Shown here: in pieces, positions 1-6,028 of the stretch
How positions within the stretch are numbered: the stretch's first letter is position 1
Layout of the letters: every line of letters starts with the position of its first letter
Assembly (NCBI GenBank): GCA_028280675.1
Contig: JANQLI010000058.1
Span: 1 to 8,402, forward strand
DNA from: Alphaproteobacteria bacterium
GTDB taxonomy: Bacteria > Pseudomonadota > Alphaproteobacteria > SMXP01
DNA length: 8,402 nucleotides
Direction: 5' to 3'
Notes under the pieces: generated by a model
Told to the model about the DNA's origin: nothing
Seen by the model: only the letters and a program-made list of their open reading frames with translations
The model's database searches: none
Program-made: the position numbers and the translations under genes

Positions 1-2567
1 GTAACATGCGCTTGGGCGATGAAGTAGCCAAGCGGATTAAAGACTTTGATCAAATCGCCGTCTTCCACGCCGCGTTCCGCCGCTTCCTTCGGCCCCACAT
101 ACACATCCGGTTCACCGCGTTGCAAGCTGACCATCAAACTGTCATCACGCCACATGGAGTGAATGCCGTGGCGTGCATGACCCATCATCATCTGTAAGGG
201 GTAACCGTCAATTTTCAATGGATCGCGATGGGCGGGTAACGCTTCATCGAACTTCAAGAACCAATCATGGTCAATGTAATATTGCTGACGGCCCGTCAGT
301 GTAGGGTAGCTGTTTTTCTTCCGTACATTTAATGTCGGACTTGGAACATAAGGGGAGTTCTCATCATAAACAACTGTATCCGCTCCATCAACGCGCAGTT
401 TCCCAGCCGCAGCCAATTCATCAAAGGAAACTTTAGGCAGACCCGGTGTGTTGTCGATCAGCATTTGAATCAGATCTTTGGTTGTATCGACCTTACCATT
501 ATGGGTGTAGAGATCATGGCATTTGGTCAGATCACGTTTGACAAGGTTGCCATAGAACATGTCATCAATGGGCTGCACCCCGCGTTCAATAGCGCGTTCT
601 TGAATGGCTTTTGTCACGCGGTGCCAGACGGTGAAGTCATCCACGCATTCGCCGAGCGGCGGTACCGCGGCATCAAGACACTGCACATACGGGGTGCGGG
701 GCTCGGTGATGAAGTCGATACGCTCATAATGGTGCGCAACAGGCAGCACGTAATCTGAATAAAGTTGTGTTGTGCCCATATCGGTGGAGACAGCGACCAG
801 TGTTTCGATTTTCTCAAACGCTTCTTTGCGCCAACGTTTACCGGATGCGCGCCAGTTTGCACCATTCTCGCCGGTGAAGAAGGCCATCTTCCACGGCACG
901 CGGGCGTGTTTCGGAATCCAATTCTTTTCGAGCGCTTCTTGGTAATGGTCGTCAATCTCATTGGCGAGGTCATCGCCATATATCTCGGCATTCAGGGCTT
1001 TCATATTGCCGTGTTCGTAATCGAGATTTGCCCCCGATGCGACGCGCACCACGGGGCCGACATCCGCGAACACATATGTGGCGATGCCGCCGGCTTCGCC
1101 AAGGTTTGTGATTTGCAGATTGCCGCCTTCGACGCCAAGGTTTCCTGTGAGGGACAGGAGCAGAAGAAACGCTCTTTGCAGGAGATCGCCGTTCCGCCAT
1201 TTACACGCAGCATAGCCTGAGAAAATCATGGCCGGTTCGGCTTCCGCAAATTCGCGCGCGATGGTGCGGACAACTTCAGGATTGAGTGTTGTGATTTCTT
1301 GTGTTTGCTCAGGGGTATATTCTTCTGCACAGCGTTTTTTCAAGATGGCAAACGCCGTTGTGACTTCTATTGGGCCGTCTTTGGTTTCAACAGTCCACGT
1401 GCCTTCAAGCGCGGGGTTCAGCTCCCCAAGGTCGAGCGTGCCCGGTGTTCCGTGATCCCCTGGCATGCGCGGCGCGTAGGGTTTGCCCGTGCCCGGTGCC
1501 GCTGCAATGGCACCTGTCGCTTCATCCCAGACGTGATACAGGTTGTCAGGTGCTTCGACGTCAGGCGGTGTCGGCAAATCTGATCCGCGCAGGAACTTGC
1601 CGTTGTCTGTGCGGATCAAAAACGGCAGGTCGGTTTGTTCTTTGATATAATCTGCTTTGTATGTGCCATCTTTTAAAATCGTATCGATCATCGACATGGC
1701 CAACGCACCATCGGTGCCTGGCAATGGATTGACCCAGCGGTTGGCATGCATTGCCGTTGGTGTGAATTCTGGTGAGATGGCGATAACTTTCGAACCATTA
1801 TAGCGTGCTTCCCAAAAGAAATGCGCATCCGGAATACGCGTCACCGCGGGATTGCAGAACCAAATCAAAATCGTTTTGGCTTTAAAGACGGCGCCCATCG
1901 AATCGCCAATAATGTTCTGACCCAATGTCGCTTGCACACCAAGGGGCAGATCCCCCACGGCTGCAAAACTTTCTGGCACTTGAATACCGGTGGTGGCGCC
2001 AAAGCGCATCACAGATGAAAAGCCGGTCCGTTTCACCACCATTTGTGTGCCGATGCCACAACTAATGGAGTCAACGCCAACCTCTGTCGCATAGTCGATA
2101 AACTTATCCGCAATTTCGCTGAGAGCTTGATCCCATGTGATGCGTTCCCATTTGCCTTCGCCGCGTTCGCCGATGCGTTTCATGGGATAAAGGATGCGTT
2201 GTGATCCATACATATATTTGTGATGACGGAGACCCTTTTGACAGCCACGCGGACCATAATCCGGCAGGCCTTCTTCTGATGCTTCGTAATTAGCTTGTTG
2301 TTCTTCGCGCCACACAACACCGTTTTTGACATAGACATTAAACGCACAGTTTCCGGTGCAGTTGGTTCCGTGTGTGCCATGTGAGACTTTATCCCAGGTC
2401 CACTTTTCGCGGTAAAGATCTTCGAATTTCTGATAACTTTTTTCGCTTGCCGATTGCGCTAAGGCGGAGGTGTTTGCATATTGCAGTGCAAGGCCGCCCG
2501 CAATCGCCGCACTTGAGGATTTCATGAAACCGCGACGCGATACGCTAGCTTGTGAGACGCCTGTCAT
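1..2567 (-). CDS. Type II DMSO-reductase-family molybdopterin oxidoreductase alpha subunit, Tat-exported (3' end outside window)
   Basis: Bis-MGD molybdenum catalytic subunit, probably periplasmic, passing electrons through its own Fe-S cluster to a beta subunit. The frame is open from ATG at 2567 to the window edge: 855 residues with no stop or shift, so about 50-120 C-terminal residues are missing for this family. Seen: twin-arginine motif SRRGFMK (residues 10-16), a hydrophobic stretch and a likely cleavage site after ALA (35-37). The FS0 ligand set is HGTNCTGNC (H66, C70, C74) plus C109 in PRGCQKG; a His first ligand is typical of the NarG-like branch. D206 in VGDLPLG aligns with the NarG Asp that binds Mo. 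PDAHFFWEARY and the C-terminal HSMWRD/LQRGEP segments fit ethylbenzene, steroid C25 and dimethyl sulfide dehydrogenase-like alpha subunits better than true nitrate reductase, which has no Tat cleavage of this kind. The substrate is not assignable. AAGG lies about 9 nt before the start. It is probably cotranscribed with the nitrilase-like gene upstream; beta/gamma/delta genes are expected past position 1. Confidence 0.9.
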   Translation of the reverse strand, partial: MTGVSQASVSRRGFMKSSSAAIAGGLALQYANTSALAQSASEKSYQKFEDLYREKWTWDKVSHGTHGTNCTGNCAFNVYVKNGVVWREEQQANYEASEEGLPDYGPRGCQKGLRHHKYMYGSQRILYPMKRIGERGEGKWERITWDQALSEIADKFIDYATEVGVDSISCGIGTQMVVKRTGFSSVMRFGATTGIQVPESFAAVGDLPLGVQATLGQNIIGDSMGAVFKAKTILIWFCNPAVTRIPDAHFFWEARYNGSKVIAISPEFTPTAMHANRWVNPLPGTDGALAMSMIDTILKDGTYKADYIKEQTDLPFLIRTDNGKFLRGSDLPTPPDVEAPDNLYHVWDEATGAIAAAPGTGKPYAPRMPGDHGTPGTLDLGELNPALEGTWTVETKDGPIEVTTAFAILKKRCAEEYTPEQTQEITTLNPEVVRTIAREFAEAEPAMIFSGYAACKWRNGDLLQRAFLLLLSLTGNLGVEGGNLQITNLGEAGGIATYVFADVGPVVRVASGANLDYEHGNMKALNAEIYGDDLANEIDDHYQEALEKNWIPKHARVPWKMAFFTGENGANWRASGKRWRKEAFEKIETLVAVSTDMGTTQLYSDYVLPVAHHYERIDFITEPRTPYVQCLDAAVPPLGECVDDFTVWHRVTKAIQERAIERGVQPIDDMFYGNLVKRDLTKCHDLYTHNGKVDTTKDLIQMLIDNTPGLPKVSFDELAAAGKLRVDGADTVVYDENSPYVPSPTLNVRKKNSYPTLTGRQQYYIDHDWFLKFDEALPAHRDPLKIDGYPLQMMMGHARHGIHSMWRDDSLMVSLQRGEPDVYVGPKEAAERGVEDGDLIKVFNPLGYFIAQAHV

Positions 2568-2647
2568 GTCAATTGCCCTTATCGATATAGTGGTTATTCT
2601 GCCTGGGATTTTGAGTGAGTCTCCCCCGAGAGGCACAAGAGGTCAAC

Positions 2648-3721
2648 TTAAATCCAGCCTTTTTTCTCCATCTCGGCGATGACTTTCGCCTGACGGTCTC
2701 TGTAAAAGCTTTTCTCTTCTGGGACGTCAATTTCACCTTCTTTGAGGAAGCAATTACCCGGATGACGATATATGGCTGCGTAGGCAGCGGCATAGAGATC
2801 AACTGGTTGACGTGCAAGAAGGTTAGCCATGCCGATACGGCGGCGATAGCGCCGCAGCGCGTTAATTTCGAGAACGGCGTTTGCAGTTTGACTTTCACCG
2901 CCATCAGCGGCAGCCGCCATGATCCGTCCTGTATAATCGACGATTTTAGAAAGGCCAGTGCAGGTATATGCGGGCACAACACTACCGTCGATGTTGGACG
3001 TGTTGGGTGAAATAAAATACGCCATGTTTTCATAAGCGCGCGTGCGTTTTGCAAGATCGCGCCCGCTTTCATAAGAGACCCCAGGTTCGCTATTGGGGTG
3101 AATCAGAATTTCAGCGCCGCGTAACACATGCAGCCGTGACATTTCGGGCCAGTTCACTTCTTCCGATGCAATACACGCTAAATTACCGATGTCAGTTTTT
3201 GCGACAGGAAACATGCCGTCCATGCCATAGATATCGAGATACTTATCCCAGACATCATGTGGGGTTGGTTCAAATGCCGACGTTAAACGGCGATAGCGAA
3301 GGATGATGTCACCATTTGGCGCAATGATAAAATTGGTTTGGAAATATATTTCCGGAAAATTAGGGTCAACCTCATAGGCGTTACCCGCAAGATAAAGGCC
3401 TGCGTCTTGCGCTGTTTTACTTAAGACATCGAACTCTGGGCCATTATGCTCAAAAGCAGCCATTTTTTGCCACAGCGCGTGGCTTTGTCCAAAAGGGAAG
3501 CCAGTAAAGGCAAATTCGGGAAGAGCAACCAGTTTCAGATCGGTGCCTTGGAAAAATTTAACGAAGTTTTTACACCCCATGACTTGGGCGCAAATACGTT
3601 TGACATTTTCCATAACGGCTGCCCGTGACGATTCAACCGATGTATGATGGTTAACGGCGTGGCAATTCACTTGCAATGCCATGGCGGAATAACAGATGGC
3701 ATCGCTGTCATTTAGGCTCAT
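2648..3721 (-). CDS. Nitrilase-superfamily (carbon-nitrogen hydrolase fold) protein with altered catalytic residues
   Basis: 357 residues, the usual length for aliphatic amidase/nitrilase-like proteins, presumably cytoplasmic (no signal peptide). The fold is recognised from LPEFAFTG (catalytic Glu E69), APNGDIILRYRRL (136-146), and SEEVNWPEMSR followed by LRGAEILIHP (186-209). Aligned by eye with AmiE-type amidases (KYRK for the Lys, ICDDGNYPE for the Cys), the Lys position is R145 and the Cys position is S186; the nearest Cys, C183, is three residues early. E69 is kept. The codons (CGT and TCG) were checked directly. Classic thiol amidase/nitrilase chemistry is therefore doubtful: the protein may use a different nucleophile, bind a ligand without cleaving it, or belong to a distinct SEE-type subfamily. 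The ATG at 3721 follows a purine-rich AGAGAGA about 6 nt upstream; M14 is an alternative start nearer the domain. The gene ends 80 bp before the molybdoenzyme start, same strand, so a shared transcript is likely. Confidence 0.88.
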   Translation of the reverse strand: MSLNDSDAICYSAMALQVNCHAVNHHTSVESSRAAVMENVKRICAQVMGCKNFVKFFQGTDLKLVALPEFAFTGFPFGQSHALWQKMAAFEHNGPEFDVLSKTAQDAGLYLAGNAYEVDPNFPEIYFQTNFIIAPNGDIILRYRRLTSAFEPTPHDVWDKYLDIYGMDGMFPVAKTDIGNLACIASEEVNWPEMSRLHVLRGAEILIHPNSEPGVSYESGRDLAKRTRAYENMAYFISPNTSNIDGSVVPAYTCTGLSKIVDYTGRIMAAAADGGESQTANAVLEINALRRYRRRIGMANLLARQPVDLYAAAYAAIYRHPGNCFLKEGEIDVPEEKSFYRDRQAKVIAEMEKKGWI

Positions 3722-3753
3722 TGTGTGTCTCTCTCAACTCAGTTTTATGGGTG

Positions 3754-3766
3754 TCCCCTATGGGGA
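3754..3766. repeat. Short inverted repeat TCCCC-TAT-GGGGA
   Basis: Perfect 5-bp arms around a 3-nt centre, 33 to 45 bp upstream of the nitrilase-like start codon. On the minus strand it would lie in the 5' untranslated leader, if the proposed promoter further upstream is right. It could be an operator half-pair or a small leader hairpin. The arms are short, so chance is possible. Confidence 0.3.
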
Positions 3767-3809
3767 TGAAATCTAAACCTCGCCTCATGGTCTGCCTATG
3801 CATGGCTTG

Positions 3810-3838
3810 ATTATGTCTAATCTGCGGACGTATCCGCA
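3810..3838 (-). promoter_or_regulatory. Candidate promoter for the nitrilase-molybdoenzyme pair, lacking a good -35
   Basis: On the minus strand CATAAT (3815-3810) matches the sigma-70 -10 consensus at five of six bases. With a 17-bp spacer the -35 hexamer would be TGCGGA (3838-3833), a poor match, and it falls inside one arm of the 18-bp palindrome. A good -10 with a poor -35 covered by a palindrome is what an activator-dependent promoter often looks like. It would give a leader of roughly 80 nt. This is based on pattern only. Confidence 0.3.
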
Positions 3839-3839
3839 G
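3822..3839. promoter_or_regulatory. Perfect 18-bp palindromic operator candidate (CTGCGGA-CGTA-TCCGCAG)
   Basis: CTGCGGACGTATCCGCAG has two perfect 7-bp arms around CGTA. It sits about 100 bp upstream of the nitrilase-like start and about 155 bp upstream of the kinase start. A dyad of this length, with a centre-to-centre spacing near one helical turn, fits a dimeric helix-turn-helix regulator (LuxR/FixJ, GntR or TetR-type). No regulator gene is in the window, so the family cannot be chosen. There is no T-tract on either side, so it is not a simple terminator. Confidence 0.5.
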
Positions 3840-3896
3840 CATCCGTATTCCTAGCCTTGCTCCAGGACGCACAACACGCGGCAAGAGCTTAACGAG

Positions 3897-3938
3897 AGGT
3901 AAAAATCCCTTTGTTTTTGAGTGGGTTACCTATTTTTT
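3897..3938 (+). terminator. Possible hairpin plus T-tract upstream of the kinase (attenuator or fortuitous)
   Basis: AGGTAA (3897-3902) pairs with TTACCT (3926-3931), and CCC (3907-3909) pairs with GGG (3923-3925) after a 4-nt bulge. The loop is 13 nt, and the sequence continues A then TTTTTT (3933-3938). The shape resembles an intrinsic terminator reading rightwards, but no plus-strand gene lies upstream within the region. If real, it would act on the kinase leader (attenuation) or stop antisense-derived transcription. The bulge and AT-rich stem make it weak. Confidence 0.25.
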
Positions 3939-3994
3939 CATCCTTTTCGGCTACGCTTCATCGATTGAGGAATTGAGGGACGCCGTTAATCGTC

Positions 3995-5893
3995 ATGACG
4001 CTCAAGTTCAAAGTCATCATTTTCACGTTTGTCTTGCTGGTGGCGACAGCAGCCGTGAATTATGCTGTTTTGTATAGCTTTATCATGCCCGCGTTCGCGG
4101 AACTTGAACAAGAAAGGGCTGATCAGGATGTGCGGCGCATTCAAGGCGTATTTCGTGCTGAAATAAGAGACTTGCGTTTGAATGCAATTGAGTGGGGCGT
4201 ATCGGCAGAAACCTATAATTTTATTATGGGGCCAGATCCTTCACAGAAAGATGCATATCAACAGTTCAATTTGACTTATGACACCCTAGAAGAGTTGGAT
4301 CTTCATCTCTTCCTCATTTACGACAGTCAAAATAATCTTGTTTGGTCAATGGGGCGTGCGGTGAATGATACCGAAATCTCAATCGATGAGATATTCCATG
4401 ACGTTCCCACAACATTGCAAACATATCTTGCCGATGGTCAGCAGGATACCAATTTTTTTTCTGGGCTCATGACAACCTCACAAGGACCTGTCCTGATCGT
4501 GACGCACCGCATTTTGCGTAATGGTGATTCCCTACCGTCTGCAGGCACAATTGTTCTTGGCCGTCTCCTCTCTCAGCAAGACATTGAAAGATTCGAACGT
4601 CAGGTGCAAGGCGAAGTCGATTTCATATTCGGACATGATTTAGATTTGGGACTTTCCCTTGAAGATTGGGGATCTTTGCAAAAAGATTACACCAAAACGA
4701 TCCAAAAATTTGAGAATGGTCACATCCTTACCTATGCGGCTATTCCGAATATGCTTGGTCAAGCTGAGGTCCTCATCCGTATTCATACATTGCGGGATAT
4801 TACGATTGCGGGCAGTAATTCAGCACTTTCGACAATACTTGTGATGTTTGTTATTGGCATGATTACACTGGTCATTGTTCGCGTCTTCGTGAAGGTCGAT
4901 CTTATCAAGCCAATGAACGAATTGAGCGATGTGATGGAATCGTTGATGGAGGGGAAACATAATATTGATGTCCCTGTCTATCAAAAACACCATGAGTTTG
5001 GCCGCATAGCCCGCACACTGGAAGTGTTTCGGCAAAATTTACAGGAGCGCAGCAAGGTGGAAATGTCTTTGCAACGTGCCTATGAGGAACTTGAGCAAGA
5101 GCATGCCATCCAAGAGCAATTAACGCATCAATTGGCTGTTGCGAAAGATGAGGCCGAAATGTCGAGCCGCACGAAGACGGCCTTTTTGGCTAACATGAGC
5201 CATGAATTACGTACGCCCTTGAATGCGGTCATTGGGTTCTCAACGACGATGGAAAAAGAGGTCTTTGGTCCTTTGGGACATGTGAAGTACAAAGAATATG
5301 CTCGTGATATTGCTGCGTCAGGGGAACATCTCCTGAGCATTATTGATGATATTCTGGATGTCTCTAAAGTTGAGGCAGGTAAGCTCGACCTTTTAGAAGA
5401 AGTGGTTGATATTGAAGATATTGTTCAATCGGCAATGTCTCTTACCCATGAACGCACGCAACATGCCGGAGTCAATGTTCGGGTGGAGTTGGCAGAGGGT
5501 CTTCCGCGTTTAAACGCGGATCGCCGGAAACTGAAACAAGTCCTGCTTAATCTTGTCAGTAACGCCATCAAATTCACTGATGCAGGTGGCAATGTCACGG
5601 TTTCTGTTTCGTGCGTGCGCGATGGCGGTGTGATGATTGTCGTAGCCGATACGGGCATCGGTATTGCTGCACATGTACTTGAAAAGGTGTTGGCGCCTTT
5701 TGGCCGCGCCAATACCCCGCGTGACCGCAATTACGAAGGAACCGGGCTCGGTTTGCCACTCAGCAAGTCATTCATAGAGCTGCATGGCGGGACGCTCACG
5801 ATCAATAGTGTGTTGGGAACCGGAACAGAAATCACAGTGTACCTGCCAAAGTCACGCACGATTCGTGCAAGCACATCGCAGATGAGCTCTTAA
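3995..5893 (+). CDS. Membrane-bound sensor histidine kinase (CHASE4-like sensor, HAMP, HisKA, HATPase_c)
   Basis: 632 residues. A short cytoplasmic N-terminus and membrane helix (about 7-30) are followed by a periplasmic domain (about 40-265) resembling CHASE4, with EWGVSAETYNFIMG (66-79) and the IYDSQNNLVW segment. A second helix (about 275-298), HAMP (about 298-350) and a charged coiled coil (about 350-392) come next. HisKA has MSHELRTPLN with phospho-acceptor H403. HATPase_c shows the N box NLVSNAIKFT (N523), DTGIGI (D552), APFGRA and EGTGLGL (581-587). All catalytic motifs are intact. It should autophosphorylate on H403 in response to an unknown extracytoplasmic signal. It has no receiver domain, and no response regulator is adjacent, so its partner is elsewhere. 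The start at 3995 leaves the helix right after the Met; the best SD-like stretch, GAGGGA (3975-3980), is rather far (14 nt). It is divergent from the nitrilase-molybdoenzyme pair; regulation of that pair is plausible but unproven. Confidence 0.93.
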   Translation: MTLKFKVIIFTFVLLVATAAVNYAVLYSFIMPAFAELEQERADQDVRRIQGVFRAEIRDLRLNAIEWGVSAETYNFIMGPDPSQKDAYQQFNLTYDTLEELDLHLFLIYDSQNNLVWSMGRAVNDTEISIDEIFHDVPTTLQTYLADGQQDTNFFSGLMTTSQGPVLIVTHRILRNGDSLPSAGTIVLGRLLSQQDIERFERQVQGEVDFIFGHDLDLGLSLEDWGSLQKDYTKTIQKFENGHILTYAAIPNMLGQAEVLIRIHTLRDITIAGSNSALSTILVMFVIGMITLVIVRVFVKVDLIKPMNELSDVMESLMEGKHNIDVPVYQKHHEFGRIARTLEVFRQNLQERSKVEMSLQRAYEELEQEHAIQEQLTHQLAVAKDEAEMSSRTKTAFLANMSHELRTPLNAVIGFSTTMEKEVFGPLGHVKYKEYARDIAASGEHLLSIIDDILDVSKVEAGKLDLLEEVVDIEDIVQSAMSLTHERTQHAGVNVRVELAEGLPRLNADRRKLKQVLLNLVSNAIKFTDAGGNVTVSVSCVRDGGVMIVVADTGIGIAAHVLEKVLAPFGRANTPRDRNYEGTGLGLPLSKSFIELHGGTLTINSVLGTGTEITVYLPKSRTIRASTSQMSS

Positions 5894-5915
5894 TCTCGCG
5901 CAGAACCCTGTGCCA

Positions 5916-5940
5916 TTGAGCGGCAAGCTTGCCAACTCAA
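5916..5940. repeat. Imperfect inverted repeat with a perfect GGCAAGCTTGCC core between kinase and ubiD-family genes
   Basis: Outer arms TTGAG (5916-5920) and CTCAA (5936-5940) flank the perfect 12-bp palindrome GGCAAGCTTGCC (5922-5933), separated by C on one side and AA on the other. It begins 23 bp after the kinase stop and ends about 88 bp before the UbiD start. As RNA it could form a stem-loop at the kinase mRNA end, but no T-tract follows, so an intrinsic terminator is not supported. As DNA it could be an operator for the downstream gene. No convincing promoter was seen in the rest of the 135-bp gap. Confidence 0.4.
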
Positions 5941-6012
5941 CTCTTGTGAAATGGACAATGTCTCTCCTAAACTCATTCTGTATGGAGATGCGTTAACACG
6001 CGCATGAACCAT

Positions 6013-6020
6013 GGGAGAGA
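6013..6020 (+). promoter_or_regulatory. Ribosome binding site that fixes the UbiD-family start at 6029
   Basis: GGGAGAGA lies 8 nt before ATG 6029. The in-frame ATG at 6011 overlaps this site and has no purine-rich sequence ahead of it, so the shorter protein starting MTQN is preferred over the one starting MGEN, which is six residues longer. Confidence 0.65.
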
Positions 6021-6028
6021 ACGCAAGA

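Larger units (their letters stand above)
3722..3994. promoter_or_regulatory. Divergent intergenic control region between the nitrilase-like gene and the histidine kinase
   Basis: 273 bp with no credible gene, between the two divergent start codons. It must hold the promoter of the minus-strand nitrilase-molybdoenzyme pair and that of the kinase. It is more AT-rich than the flanking genes and contains three symmetric elements, listed separately: TCCCC-TAT-GGGGA near the nitrilase start, an 18-bp palindrome in the middle, and a hairpin followed by six T near the kinase. I could not find a convincing -35/-10 pair or a sigma-54 (GG-N10-GC) element for the kinase. Confidence 0.7.

Noticed and set aside
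614..1645. Several open frames of 70-150 codons on both strands inside the molybdoenzyme region
   Set aside because: They overlap a fully open 855-codon frame with clear family motifs, have no recognisable domains, and are Arg/Cys/Pro-rich as expected for out-of-frame shadows.
1..2567. Respiratory nitrate reductase NarG
   Set aside because: The Fe-S and Asp ligands are shared, but a cleavable twin-arginine leader, the shorter length and the C-terminal segments fit the periplasmic type II dehydrogenase/reductase group instead.
2615..3010. 131-codon plus-strand frame opposite the nitrilase-like gene
   Set aside because: It is antisense to a well-supported gene, with no domain and no good ribosome binding site.
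2569..3072. 167-codon minus-strand frame spanning the end of the nitrilase-like gene and the gap before the molybdoenzyme
   Set aside because: It overlaps the nitrilase-like coding sequence in another frame and shows no motif; composition is shadow-like.
3167..3178. C183 of the nitrilase-like protein as the catalytic cysteine
   Set aside because: It lies three residues before the nucleophile position when NWPE is aligned with NYPE of AmiE; S186 is at the expected site.
3806..3820. FNR/CRP-like box TTGAT-N4-TCTAA in the divergent region
   Set aside because: Only the left half matches TTGAT; the right half agrees with ATCAA at two of five positions, too weak to call an anaerobic regulator site.
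5916..5940. Rho-independent terminator for the kinase gene
   Set aside because: The hairpin is plausible, but the following bases (CTCTTGTGAA) contain no T-tract.
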